A stretch of DNA of 64,000 bases, taken from the NCBI RefSeq assembly GCF_010729305.1, contig NZ_AP022574.1:3348001-3412000 (forward strand). Direction: 5' to 3'. Position numbers and translations under genes: made by a program. The stretch's first letter is position 1. Each line of letters begins with the position of its first letter. Under the pieces are notes generated by a model. It saw nothing but the letters and a program-made list of their open reading frames with translations. It was not told the DNA's origin and did no database searches. The DNA comes from Mycolicibacterium psychrotolerans (GTDB lineage: Bacteria; Actinomycetota; Actinomycetes; Mycobacteriales; Mycobacteriaceae). Of the stretch, positions 20,855 to 29,125 are shown piece after piece.

Positions 20855-21433
20855 GTGGACGAATGGTTCGAGCGCAGTCCGTTCGTCGGGTTCGTGCCCT
20901 GGATCGTCTATTGGGTGGTGGCCGACGGGCCGAGCACCTGGATGTTCGGGGCGATCTGCGCGGTCATCGCGACGCTGATCCTCGGTGTCTCGGCCGGCTT
21001 CGCCGGGGTGCGGCTGCTCGACATCGTGACCGTCGTGTTCTTCACCGGTGTGACGATCGCGGGCCTGATCCTCGGCGCCCAGGATCGCGACTGGATGGAC
21101 AGCTACGCCACCACGCTGTCCAGCGGGGTGCTGGCCGCGATGGCACTGGGCTCACTCGCATTCGAACCGTTCACGGCGCAGTACGCGCCGGCGTCGGCGC
21201 CCCGCCAGGAGTGGGAGGAGTTCGCGTTCCCGCGCACCAACCTGGTGCTGACGCTGATGTGGGCGCTGGTGTTCGCGCTGATCGCGGTGCTGGGCTACGT
21301 GGCGGCCACCTCACCGTCGACGGTCCACTGGACCAAAGCTGTCATCCCCGTCGTGGTGATCGTCGGCGCGTTCGGCATGACGCAGGCCTATCCCAAACGG
21401 GCCCGCGAGAAGGCCCGACCGGAGGCCACGTAG
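20855..21433 (+). CDS. Hypothetical membrane protein with about five helices
   Basis: 192 aa, no family recognised. Hydrophobic segments at about residues 10-25, 28-60, 62-75, 85-100, 128-150 and 160-178 suggest five or six membrane spans; the N-terminus is acidic (MDEWFERSPF) and the C-terminus basic (PKRAREKARPEAT), so the C-terminus is probably cytoplasmic. GTG at 20855 lies 27 bases after ssuD and could be cotranscribed. The convergent lipoprotein gene ends 7 bases beyond its stop. Confidence 0.7.
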   Translation: MDEWFERSPFVGFVPWIVYWVVADGPSTWMFGAICAVIATLILGVSAGFAGVRLLDIVTVVFFTGVTIAGLILGAQDRDWMDSYATTLSSGVLAAMALGSLAFEPFTAQYAPASAPRQEWEEFAFPRTNLVLTLMWALVFALIAVLGYVAATSPSTVHWTKAVIPVVVIVGAFGMTQAYPKRAREKARPEAT

Positions 21434-21439
21434 CCGCCG

Positions 21440-22120
21440 TCAGCAGCGGAACGCGGCCCCCACACCCGCCGGCGGCTCGGCCGGCTGCAGGCAACCGAAC
21501 GGCACCATCCCGTCCGCGCTGATCCGCACCGCAGCCCGGTGGGCGTAGTTCACGCAGTAGAGGCCCGCGTCGTCGCTGCGGCACCGGTCGTCGCCGAAAG
21601 CCAGGGACTGGCCGGCGGGCAGTTCGGGGCCTGATCCGTTGACGAACGGGCCGGGATCTCCGCGCAGCGCGCCTACCCGCACCTCGGTGCCGGGGAACTC
21701 GACCCAGCCCGGCTTCCACACCCCTTCGGCGTCGGGTGGGGGCGGTGGCGGGGAGGTGAGGTCCAGCAGGCAGGTCAGGCCGCCCGCGGCGGTGAGGCAC
21801 TGCGTGGTTCCCACCGGCGCCCCCGACGGCGCGGTGAACGCGATGTCCTCACCCAAGCGGGTGGTGACCCCGTCACGGAACGTGACGTGAAAGGCGCCGG
21901 CATCGGCGGCAGCGCCGTCCTCGATGAACCGGATGACGTCGTCGATGGACGCGCCACTGCCCGGCGCCGCAGCGGCCGGCGGGCTCGACGGAGCGGCTGC
22001 GGTGCTGGTCGTGGCCTCGGGGCGCGGTGCGGCGGGAGACGACGACTCCGCCTGCCCGCCCACCGACTGCGAGCAGCCGGCCAGGAGGGTCGCCACTGCG
22101 ATCAGGCCGGCAACACGCAC
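21440..22120 (-). CDS. lppI: Lipoprotein LppI homologue
   Basis: 226 aa. Signal peptide with lipobox LLAGC, then a long low-complexity Ser/Ala/Pro linker to about residue 60, and a globular domain with six cysteines (TTQCL, LTCLL, DDRCRSDD, LYCVN, FGCLQP, AFRC at the extreme C-terminus) that could form three disulfides. It is assigned as LppI because it is divergent from lipT exactly as Rv2046 is from Rv2045c and has similar length. Function unknown. A proline run PPPPPP interrupts the domain near residue 125. Confidence 0.75.
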   Translation of the reverse strand: MRVAGLIAVATLLAGCSQSVGGQAESSSPAAPRPEATTSTAAAPSSPPAAAAPGSGASIDDVIRFIEDGAAADAGAFHVTFRDGVTTRLGEDIAFTAPSGAPVGTTQCLTAAGGLTCLLDLTSPPPPPPDAEGVWKPGWVEFPGTEVRVGALRGDPGPFVNGSGPELPAGQSLAFGDDRCRSDDAGLYCVNYAHRAAVRISADGMVPFGCLQPAEPPAGVGAAFRC

Positions 22121-22193
22121 CCGCCCAGGCTAGCCGCCCGACACGGGTCGGTCCGCGAGGCGGGGCGGGCGCGGGTTCGCTACCGTCGGGAGG

Positions 22194-23702
22194 ATGCATG
22201 AGCACACCGTGCGGGTGAAGACCGCATCCGGCGTCGTCGAGGGCTTCACCCGCGACGGCGTCCACCGCTGGCGGTCCATCCCGTACGCCAAGCCGCCGGT
22301 GGGTGCGCTGCGCTACCGGGCGCCGCAACCGGTGCGGCCCTGGTCCGGGGTGCGGCACTGCCACGGATTCGGGTACTGCGCGCCGCAGCAGCGGATGTAC
22401 ACGATCCTGCGGCCCGGCAAGTATCAGCCCATGAGCGAGGACTGCCTGACGCTCAACGTCGTCGCGCCGGCCCGGCCGCAGGCCAAGCGGTTGCCGGTGA
22501 TGGTGTTCATCCACGGCGGCGGCTACATGCTGGGCAGTTCGGCCACGCCGATCTACGACGGCGCATCGCTGGCCCGCAAGGGATGCGTCTACATCTCGGT
22601 GAACTATCGTCTCGGGCCGCTGGGGTGTCTCGAGCTGTCGTCGCTGTCCACGACCGACACCCCGATCGACGACAACCTCTTCCTGCGTGACCTCGTCATG
22701 GCGTTGCGCTGGGTGCGCGAGAACGCCGAAGCGTTCGGCGGCGATCCGGACAACGTGACGATCTTCGGCGAGAGCGCGGGCGCGCACGCCGTGGGCACCT
22801 TGCTGGCCACTCCGGACGCCGACGGCCTGTTCGCCCGGGCGATCGCGCAGAGCCCCAGCAGCGGGATGACGCGCGGCGCCGACATCGCGGAGCAGTACGC
22901 GCAGCGGTTCGCCCGCCAACTCGGGACCGGTGGCCGCGGCGCGGCCGAGGTGCTGATGCGGACCCGTCCCGCCGATCTGGTGAACGCGATGGAGCACCTG
23001 ATCCTCGAAGGTCAACGAGACATGTTGGGCGCCTTCGCCATCGGTCCCACCTACGGCACCGAGTACCTGCCGCTGGATCCGGTCGAGGCCATGCGCACCG
23101 GCAGCGCGTACCGCATGCCGCTCATCGTCGGCACGAACGCCGACGAGGGCCGGTTGTTCACCCGCTTCCTCAAACTGCTGCCGACCACCGAGACCGCCAT
23201 CGAGCGGTTGTTCTCGCAGGCCGAACCGGGTGAGCGGGAGCGTATCCTGGCGGCGTATCCGGGCTACCCGAACTCCGCGGCGTGCGTGCGGCTCGGCGGC
23301 GATTTCATCTTCGGCTCGGCGATGTGGCAGATCGCCGAGGCGCACAGCCGGCATGCGCCCACCCACGTGTACCGCTACGACTACGCGACCCGGGCGTTGC
23401 ACCTGACCGGTCTGGGCGCGACGCACGCCATGGAGTTGCTCGCGGTCTTCGACGTCTATCGCTCGCGGTTCGGCAGGCTGCTCGCCGCCGGCGTCGACGC
23501 CCGCACCGCCGGAAAGGTCAGCGACGACGTCCAGTCGCGATGGCTGGCGTTCGCCTCGCAGGGCGTGCCCGGCGAGGACTGGCCGCGCTACGACCACGAC
23601 GAGCGGCCGGTGATGGTGCTCGACCGGCGCCGCCGGGTGGAGTACGACCCGCACGCGGAGCGCCGACAGGCGTGGGAGACGTTCTCCCTCGCCTCGCGAT
23701 GA
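22194..23702 (+). CDS. lipT: Type B carboxylesterase LipT
   Basis: 502-aa alpha/beta-hydrolase of the carboxylesterase type B family. Oxyanion-hole motif FIHGGGYMLG near residue 105, nucleophile elbow FGESAGAHAVG near 195, acid residue in NADEGRLF near 318 and His in GATHAMELLAVF near 408 make a complete catalytic triad. It has no obvious signal peptide. Gene order and divergence from lppI match Rv2045c (lipT). The natural ester substrate is unknown. Confidence 0.92.
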   Translation: MHEHTVRVKTASGVVEGFTRDGVHRWRSIPYAKPPVGALRYRAPQPVRPWSGVRHCHGFGYCAPQQRMYTILRPGKYQPMSEDCLTLNVVAPARPQAKRLPVMVFIHGGGYMLGSSATPIYDGASLARKGCVYISVNYRLGPLGCLELSSLSTTDTPIDDNLFLRDLVMALRWVRENAEAFGGDPDNVTIFGESAGAHAVGTLLATPDADGLFARAIAQSPSSGMTRGADIAEQYAQRFARQLGTGGRGAAEVLMRTRPADLVNAMEHLILEGQRDMLGAFAIGPTYGTEYLPLDPVEAMRTGSAYRMPLIVGTNADEGRLFTRFLKLLPTTETAIERLFSQAEPGERERILAAYPGYPNSAACVRLGGDFIFGSAMWQIAEAHSRHAPTHVYRYDYATRALHLTGLGATHAMELLAVFDVYRSRFGRLLAAGVDARTAGKVSDDVQSRWLAFASQGVPGEDWPRYDHDERPVMVLDRRRRVEYDPHAERRQAWETFSLASR

Positions 23703-23725
23703 CGGTCACCGACTTGGGGTGACGG

Positions 23726-24053
23726 GTGGTCGTCAAATCCGTCCTGCTGTTCGTCCTGGCCGCATTCCTCGAGATCGGGGGAGCCTGGCTGGTGTGGCAG
23801 GGAATCCGGGAGCACCGCGGGTGGCTGTGGATGGGCGCCGGTGTGATCGCCTTGGGCGCATACGGTTTCGTCGCCGCATTCCAACCCCGACGCGCACTTC
23901 GGCAGGGTGCTGGCGGCCTACGGCGGCGTGTTCATCGCCGGTTCGCTGCTGTGGGGCATGGCCGCCGACGGGTTCCGGCCCGACCGCTGGGACGTCGCGG
24001 GCGCGCTGGTGGCTCTGGTGGGAGTGGCGCTGATCATGTACGGGCCGCGGTGA
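23726..24053 (+). pseudogene. YnfA/UPF0060 family membrane protein, frameshifted
   Basis: A small multidrug-resistance-fold membrane protein of the UPF0060 (YnfA) family, normally about 108 aa. The first 53 residues ([20 protein letters not shown]... [10 protein letters not shown]) read in one frame and the remainder ([20 protein letters not shown]... LIMYGPR) in another. The break is at CCCC 23885-23888, where CCC would restore the family sequence [15 protein letters not shown]. So there is one extra C, either a true frameshift or a sequencing error. GTG start at 23726. Confidence 0.85.
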
Positions 24054-24057
24054 GCGC

Positions 24058-24954
24058 TCACCCCAGATGCGCGCTGTCGTCGTCGAGGTCGTCACGGCGC
24101 AGTCCCATCGGCGTCCCTGCGGGGAGGTCGCCCGCGGCGATCACCGCGCGGGTGATCGGGGTCAGCGCCCGGAACAGGGCCTCGACCTCGCCGTCGTCGA
24201 GGGCGTCGAGCGCCGGCAGGGCCAGTGCGTCGGTGGTGTCTTCGACGCGCTGTTTGACGGTGCGGCCCTCGTCGGTGAGTGCGCCGTCGGCTCCGAGCAG
24301 TCCCCGCCGGCGCAACGCGTCGACGTGCAGCGCCCACTGCGCGTCGTCGTAGTCGCGGCTTCGTTTGATCATCTCCTCGGGCACCCGGCCCGCTGCGGCG
24401 TGCAGCACGTTGCATTCGCGGCCCGAAAGTCCCTCGGCGGTCAGCACGGCGACGTGGCCGTCGCCACGGTGTTCGCGCAGCAGCGTCGCGGCGTGCCACA
24501 GCCGGGCCAACGGTTCCGACGGCCACGGCAGTGACCGGTTGGCGGCGTAGAGCGCCCGTCCGCTGACGTCGGCGACGCTCGCGGCGCGGGCGGCCAGGTC
24601 GGCGGCCGCGGCCGCGGCGGCGTCGGTGACACCGGCGCGGCGCAGCGCCGCCACGGCCGACTGTTCCCGGGCGCGCAGCGCCTCGGCCGGCGCGGCGACG
24701 TCCCAGGCCGCGGGCAGCGCTTTGGCCACCCGTTCGGGGGCGAAGTTGTAGAACAGCGCGGTCACCACCTCGGCGGGCACAGGGCCCAAAGGTGCGGAGC
24801 GGGCGGCGAAATAGCCCATCCAGAACCCGCGGAAACCGAGGCTGTCGAGGGCGGCCCTGGCCTCCGGGGCGAAGTAGGTGACGGCGTGCACGGGTTCGAT
24901 CCGGTCGAAGAGCCGGCGGGCCAGCGTGACCGGCCGGTGGCGTTGTCTGTCCAC
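24058..24954 (-). CDS. SCO6745-family helix-turn-helix protein
   Basis: About 298 aa. The N-terminal segment [33 protein letters not shown] is characteristic of the actinobacterial SCO6745 family. The C-terminal part ([38 protein letters not shown]) resembles a MarR-like winged helix, so a regulatory role is possible but unproven. The GTG at 24954 is used because the longer frame would extend into the divergent lipoprotein gene and encodes non-conserved sequence. The two are divergent, 76 bp apart. Confidence 0.82.
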   Translation of the reverse strand: MDRQRHRPVTLARRLFDRIEPVHAVTYFAPEARAALDSLGFRGFWMGYFAARSAPLGPVPAEVVTALFYNFAPERVAKALPAAWDVAAPAEALRAREQSAVAALRRAGVTDAAAAAAADLAARAASVADVSGRALYAANRSLPWPSEPLARLWHAATLLREHRGDGHVAVLTAEGLSGRECNVLHAAAGRVPEEMIKRSRDYDDAQWALHVDALRRRGLLGADGALTDEGRTVKQRVEDTTDALALPALDALDDGEVEALFRALTPITRAVIAAGDLPAGTPMGLRRDDLDDDSAHLG

Positions 24955-25030
24955 ACCGGCAGTCAACCACCCCGCCCTCGCGGGTCTGCTAACGTCCCCA
25001 GCACCTGGGGTCGGGGTGACGGGGAAGCGG

Positions 25031-25768
25031 ATGGGGACACTGATCAGTTCGGTCGCCGGACTGGCAGTCGTCTGTGCGGCGCTGACGTCCTGCAGTTCGC
25101 CGGTGAGTTCCGATGCGGTTCCTGCCGTCGCCCCCGACGATCTGCAGGCCGACATCGCGCAGCGGTTGGCCGCCGCGGGGGAGAAGCCTCAGTCGGTCAC
25201 CTGCAAGGATCCTCTGGTCGGCGAGGTCGGCCAGTCGGCGCGCTGCGACGTGGTGCTCAGCGCGACCAACAGCTTCGAACCGATCGTCACCGTCACCGAC
25301 ATCGACGGCGGGTCGATCGTCTACGAGATGATCCCGGCGCTGTCGCGGCAACAGCTGGAACAGGCGGTGACGCGTCTCGTGGCCGACGCCGGATCGGCCC
25401 CGGACACCGTGTCGTGTCCTTCGGGCCTGCTCGGCCGCCCGGGTGCGGCGGCCCAGTGCGACGTCACCGCGGAGGGCGCCACTCTGCGGCGCACCGCGGA
25501 GGTGACCGTCGTCGACGGACTGACCATGAACTTCGATCTCGTGCCGCTGCTGACCAAGGCCGAGCTCGAGAGCTCGCTGCTCGACGAACTCGCCACCCAT
25601 CTGGGGAGACGGCCGGACTCCGCGGTGTGCGGGGGCAACCTCGAAGGCCGGGTCGGCAACAGCGTGGACTGCACGGTGAAAGCCGGCCCGGAAAGCGCCG
25701 AACTGACACTCACGGTGACCACCGTCGACGGAACGAAGATCGACTACACCTACGCGCCGCGTCGGTGA
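25031..25768 (+). CDS. Lipoprotein with three DUF4333-like domains
   Basis: 245 aa. Signal peptide with lipobox LTSC (Cys near residue 20), then three repeats of about 70 residues, each with a Cys pair about 18 residues apart: VTCKDPLVGEVGQSARCDV, VSCPSGLLGRPGAAAQCDV and AVCGGNLEGRVGNSVDCTV, followed by a TVVDG-type beta hairpin. DUF4333 domains are common in secreted mycobacterial proteins and usually occur once or twice. A GTG at 25016 is an alternative start. Function unknown; probably cell-envelope. Confidence 0.78.
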   Translation: MGTLISSVAGLAVVCAALTSCSSPVSSDAVPAVAPDDLQADIAQRLAAAGEKPQSVTCKDPLVGEVGQSARCDVVLSATNSFEPIVTVTDIDGGSIVYEMIPALSRQQLEQAVTRLVADAGSAPDTVSCPSGLLGRPGAAAQCDVTAEGATLRRTAEVTVVDGLTMNFDLVPLLTKAELESSLLDELATHLGRRPDSAVCGGNLEGRVGNSVDCTVKAGPESAELTLTVTTVDGTKIDYTYAPRR

Positions 25769-25773
25769 ACCGG

Positions 25774-26478
25774 TCAATCGCCCTCTGCCACCGCCGAAGC
25801 CGCTTCGTCGATGATGGCCCGCATCGCGCGCTCGGCGGCATCCTCGTCGCCCAGCCGGATGGCGCGGGCGACCTCGTCGTGCAGCGCGATGGCCGCCGGG
25901 TTCGGCTTGTCGGGCATCATGCCGTGGTGCGTGCGGCCTGAGAGAACCTCGGCCACCACGTCGTTGAGGGCCCGGAACATCTCGTTACCGCTGGCCTCCA
26001 GTAGAGTTCGATGAAAGATCTTGTCCGCCAACAGATATGACTCAAGATCACCGGATCGTCCGTGCACCACCATGTCCGAGACGGCGGCCGCCAGAATCCG
26101 GCACTGGTGCGGGTCGGCGCGGCGCGCGGCGAGTGCGGCGGCGGCCGGCTCGAAACCGCGGCGCAGCTCGGACAGCGACGCGAGTTGCGCCGCGCGGTCG
26201 TCGGAATCCAGCCGCCAGCGAATCAGCCTGGGATCGAAGACATTCCATTTGTGCGACGGCTGGATGGTGATGCCGACGCGACGGCGGGAGGCCGCCATGC
26301 CCATCGATTCGAGAACGCGGATCGCCTCCCGCGCCACGCTGCGCGACACCCGGTGGCGCGCACTGACCCCGTCCAGCGTGATGACCTGCCCCTCGGGGTA
26401 CTCCCCGGACACGATCGCGATGCCCAGCGAGGTCAGCACACTGTCGTGCAGTGCTCCGCTGGACGTCTCCGAGGTCAC
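25774..26478 (-). CDS. GntR-family (FadR/FCD) transcriptional regulator
   Basis: 234 aa. An N-terminal winged helix (LDGVSARHRVSRSVAREAIRVLESMGMAASRRRVGITI) is followed by an FCD effector domain whose metal-binding His/Asp residues fit DKIFHRTLLEASGNEMF and ALHDEVARAIRLGDEDAAERAMRAII. It resembles gluconate-type regulators. Immediately upstream lies a relic of a GntP-type gluconate permease, supporting a former role in gluconate control. A perfect CATAC-G-GTATG inverted repeat 13 bases upstream of its start is a likely autoregulatory operator. Confidence 0.88.
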   Translation of the reverse strand: MTSETSSGALHDSVLTSLGIAIVSGEYPEGQVITLDGVSARHRVSRSVAREAIRVLESMGMAASRRRVGITIQPSHKWNVFDPRLIRWRLDSDDRAAQLASLSELRRGFEPAAAALAARRADPHQCRILAAAVSDMVVHGRSGDLESYLLADKIFHRTLLEASGNEMFRALNDVVAEVLSGRTHHGMMPDKPNPAAIALHDEVARAIRLGDEDAAERAMRAIIDEAASAVAEGD

Positions 26479-26491
26479 GCAAACATCTTGT

Positions 26492-26502
26492 CATACGGTA
26501 TG
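26492..26502. promoter_or_regulatory. Putative GntR-family operator, CATACGGTATG
   Basis: An 11-base perfect inverted repeat (CATAC, G, GTATG) lies 14-24 bases upstream of the regulator's start codon, in an AT-rich stretch between the regulator and the gntP relic. FCD-type GntR proteins bind short palindromes of this kind in their own promoters. The link to this protein is by position only. Confidence 0.5.
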
Positions 26503-26579
26503 CCCGTAATGATTGAGTAGAAGAATATCGACATCTACTTGCAATGATATGACTTTTTATGCAGTCGAGCGAAGAGCGC

Positions 26580-26721
26580 CAACGTGTCGACGCCGGCTTG
26601 TGCTGATCAAGGAGTTCTTCGGGATGAGCGTCGGCCAGACCATCAAGAGCTGGTCGGTGATGAAGACCATCCTGTCGGTGACGGGCTGGTGCTGGTGCTG
26701 CTGCTCGGGATCTTCATCTGA
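26580..26721 (+). pseudogene. C-terminal relic of a GntP-type gluconate permease
   Basis: In the frame of the ATG at 26624 the sequence reads LIKEFFGMSVGQTIKSWSVMKTILSVTG, and after a one-base gap LVLVLLLGIFI and a stop at 26719-26721. Just upstream, with further indels, it reads like ANV-DAGL. This matches the last ~45 residues of GntP/GntT gluconate symporters (VNDAGFW..KEYF.. SVxETxxSWTVMETIxSVVGLxxVLLL). Everything 5' of this is gone; the regulator gene sits where the rest should be. Identification is by remembered family pattern. Confidence 0.65.
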
Positions 26722-26733
26722 TCCCGGGCGCGG

Positions 26734-27225
26734 TCAGGCCTTGACGACCTGTGTGCCGCCGGCGAGCTCGTCGTGCTTGCCCTGCTTGGTGGGGCTGCTG
26801 TTGATGGTCACAGCGATCACGACGATCGCGACGACGCCGAGCAGCCCGCCGATGAACGGGATGATCGGCAGCAGCGTCCACGAGTTGCGGATGGCGGACT
26901 GGGCGGCGGTGGGTTTGGCCGCCCCGCCCGGGCCGTGGACGCTCAACCCGAGGATCTTCTTCCCGGGGGTCCATCCTTGGGTCACCTCGAAGGCCACGTA
27001 GTAGGCGAAGCTCAGTGCACCGGTGAACAGTCCGGTGATCCAGACGTTCGACGCGGCCCCGATGACGTAGACGATGATGCCACCGACGATGCCGACGATC
27101 AGACCGTCGATGATCCGGGCGCCGAATCGCAGCCCCAGACTGCCCGGTTGCACCCCTCCGCCTGGCGGCGGATAGCCGCCCGAGTACCCGTACTGGCCCG
27201 ACTGAGGTGGGTAATCGCTGGTCAT
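26734..27225 (-). CDS. RDD family membrane protein
   Basis: 163 aa. A Pro/Gly/Tyr-rich cytoplasmic N-terminus (residues 1-30) precedes an RDD domain: LGLRFGARIIDGLIVGIVGG for the first helix with the R-D pair, WITGLFTGALSFAYYVAFEVTQGWTPGKKILGL for the second, and IRNSWTLLPIIPFIGGLLGVVAIVVIAVTI for the last. RDD proteins are three- to four-helix membrane proteins, some linked to ion or small-molecule transport. The relic of gntP ends 12 bases beyond its stop. The 101 bp upstream show nothing notable. Confidence 0.88.
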   Translation of the reverse strand: MTSDYPPQSGQYGYSGGYPPPGGGVQPGSLGLRFGARIIDGLIVGIVGGIIVYVIGAASNVWITGLFTGALSFAYYVAFEVTQGWTPGKKILGLSVHGPGGAAKPTAAQSAIRNSWTLLPIIPFIGGLLGVVAIVVIAVTINSSPTKQGKHDELAGGTQVVKA

Positions 27226-27326
27226 GGGTGCACTCTTTCTCGCGGCGGCTGCGATGCGAGCTCACCGTACCCATGAGCGGGTCGGGTGAGCAGAGTTTCA
27301 CCCGGGACGACGGGAAATCGGCGCGC

Positions 27327-28214
27327 TCAGCTCCAGCGCTTGCGCCGCTTCTTGGCCTCCGAGCCGGCGGTGTCGGCAAGATCGGCGGCCCGGGCGCGGG
27401 CCAGCTCGGCCGACCGCAGTGCGCGCTCGCGGGCGGCCTCGGCCAGTTCGGGTGCGCGGTCGCGAGCCACGTCGGCGAACTCCTCACCGCGCTGACGTGC
27501 GACGACGGCAAGCTCCCCGCCGCGCTCGCGGGCGATCTCGGCGAGCTCCTCGCCGCGCTGACGTGCGACGACGGCCAGCTTTCCGCCGCGCTCGCTCGCC
27601 ACCTCGGCGAGTTCGCCGCCGCGCTCGCGTGCAATGTGGGCCAGTTCGCGGCCGCGCTCGGCGCCGACGTGCAGGCCGTGGCCGACCTTCTCGGCGAATT
27701 CGCTGTCGGCCAGTGAACCGCCCGCGGCCGCTCCTACCGGCAGGGCGGCGGTGACGGCCTCGGAAACCCTGTGGGCCGCGCGCCGGCCGCGCCAGCCCAG
27801 CGACGGCTTGCCCTCGGTGTCCACGGCGGCGATGATCAGGCCGCCGATCAGGCTGATGTCGGTCACGAACGCGCGCCGCTCGTCGGCCTTCCGCTGCGGG
27901 TCGGATTGGTTCCAGAAGTTGTGCCCGCCCAGCGAGCCCGGCACCACGGTCAGCGCGAGGGCCGCCGAGGCCACCCGCGGGAGCTTGCCGGTCGCGAGCA
28001 GCAGTCCGCCGCCGATCTGCACGGCCGCGTTGACACGCGCCACCGTCTCGGCGTTCGACGGCACGTTGGTGCCGACGGGGTCGGGCAGCTTGCTGAGGCC
28101 CTCGAGGGTGTTCCGGGTGGCATCGGCGGCGGGTTTCGGGCTGCGCAGAGCCTCGATCCCGCGGGAGATGAACACGGCGGACAGCATGGGGCGCGCGACA
28201 CGACGGATCAACAT
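27327..28214 (-). CDS. DoxX-like membrane protein with hendecad-repeat tail
   Basis: About 295 aa. Residues 1-165 hold a DoxX-like four-helix membrane domain (MLIRRVARPMLSAVFISRGIEAL at the N-terminus, VNAAVQIGGGLLLATG, ALALTVVPGSLGGHNFWN). The last third is nine tandem 11-residue units of the form ELAxxARxRGG, then a basic end (KKRRKRW). An upstream ATG at 28271 would add 19 residues; 28214 begins where the membrane domain starts and is preferred, though the choice is uncertain. The gene follows the hydrolase gene on the same strand and may be cotranscribed. Confidence 0.82.
   Translation of the reverse strand: MLIRRVARPMLSAVFISRGIEALRSPKPAADATRNTLEGLSKLPDPVGTNVPSNAETVARVNAAVQIGGGLLLATGKLPRVASAALALTVVPGSLGGHNFWNQSDPQRKADERRAFVTDISLIGGLIIAAVDTEGKPSLGWRGRRAAHRVSEAVTAALPVGAAAGGSLADSEFAEKVGHGLHVGAERGRELAHIARERGGELAEVASERGGKLAVVARQRGEELAEIARERGGELAVVARQRGEEFADVARDRAPELAEAARERALRSAELARARAADLADTAGSEAKKRRKRWS
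27351..27647 (-). repeat. Nine tandem 33-bp / 11-residue repeats inside the DoxX-like gene
   Basis: Consecutive units read ELAHIARERGG, ELAEVASERGG, KLAVVARQRGE, ELAEIARERGG, ELAVVARQRGE, EFADVARDRAP, ELAEAARERAL, RSAELARARAA, DLADTAGSEAK. The 11-residue period with hydrophobic positions 2, 3, 5 and 6 fits an amphipathic or hendecad coiled-coil helix. The central units are most alike at the DNA level, so copy number could vary between strains. Confidence 0.85.
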
Positions 28215-28278
28215 GCCGGGTATGTTCCCACGCTCCAGAGGGGCCAAACCAGATGTCGGCGGTGTCGTCATCGCGCGG

Positions 28279-29106
28279 TCACCGGCCGGCGAGCAGCACC
28301 TCGGAAAGGTGCGTCGTGGTCGCCGCCCCGTCGTCGTAACCGCCGGCGGAACCGAGGTCGTTCATCACCGCGAGCGTGTAGCGCTGCTGCGGGCCGGCGA
28401 ATCCCACGCTGTTGGTCACCCAGCCGCTGTCCTCGAGCGACCATCCGTCCTTGTTGCCCGGCGCCAGCCGCGGTCCCGCTCCCCACACGCCCCACTGCTG
28501 GTTGGGCGCGACGCGTTGCAACGCGCCGACGACGTCCGCGGTGTCGGCCGGGTCGAGAGCGGTGAGCGTGAAGGTCATCAACCGGTCCAGGTCCTCGGGG
28601 GTGGCTTTCTGGAATCCCCAGTAGGGATACACGGAGCTGTATCCGGGCTGTGGCCGGAAGCCGGTCAGGCCCAGCACGGTGAAATCGGCGTTGAAGGTCC
28701 GGTGGTCGGCGCCCCCGTAGCGGCTCCACAGCGTATCGGCGGCCGTGTCGTCGGAGGAGTGCAGCATCGCGGCCATCAACTGCCGGTCGGCCGCGGTGAG
28801 AGCGATCGCGCCGCTGCGGTTCCTCACGAGCAGGTCGTCCACCATCGCCAGCTTGATCGTCGACGCCGTCCACACCGGATCGGCGGCGTGGGCGTTGCGA
28901 TGGACGTATCCGGTCTGCCGGTCCCGCAGCACGTAACCGACCGTGCCGGGGCGTTCGGCGAGGTAGGCGTCGGCGAGCGCGACACGTCGGTCCAGGTCGC
29001 AGTCGCTGTCGGCGGCGCACGCCGCGGAGGCCGGGGCGGCGCCGATCAGCGGCGTTGCCGCGATCAGCACCGAGGCCAGTGCGGTCCGCCATCTCGTCGG
29101 GGTCAT
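28279..29106 (-). CDS. Secreted serine hydrolase of the class A beta-lactamase fold
   Basis: 275 aa with a cleavable signal peptide ([19 protein letters not shown]). The S-x-x-K motif is TASTIKLAM near residue 72. The SDN position reads [11 protein letters not shown], and the KTG position [10 protein letters not shown], so both second and third motifs differ from canonical class A enzymes. This is typical of mycobacterial PF13354-type serine hydrolases whose beta-lactamase activity is not established. The ATG at 29106 opens a proper signal sequence; it is divergent from the xylulokinase gene by 19 bp. Confidence 0.85.
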   Translation of the reverse strand: MTPTRWRTALASVLIAATPLIGAAPASAACAADSDCDLDRRVALADAYLAERPGTVGYVLRDRQTGYVHRNAHAADPVWTASTIKLAMVDDLLVRNRSGAIALTAADRQLMAAMLHSSDDTAADTLWSRYGGADHRTFNADFTVLGLTGFRPQPGYSSVYPYWGFQKATPEDLDRLMTFTLTALDPADTADVVGALQRVAPNQQWGVWGAGPRLAPGNKDGWSLEDSGWVTNSVGFAGPQQRYTLAVMNDLGSAGGYDDGAATTTHLSEVLLAGR

Positions 29107-29125
29107 CGAGGGTAGCTTCGCAGGC

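Noticed and set aside
21873..23654. 593-codon minus-strand frame opposite lipT and part of lppI
   Set aside because: Overlaps a clear carboxylesterase with complete catalytic triad; GC-bias shadow.
26513..27001. Plus-strand 162-codon frame across the gntP relic and RDD gene
   Set aside because: It joins the relic to antisense RDD sequence; not a gene as a whole.
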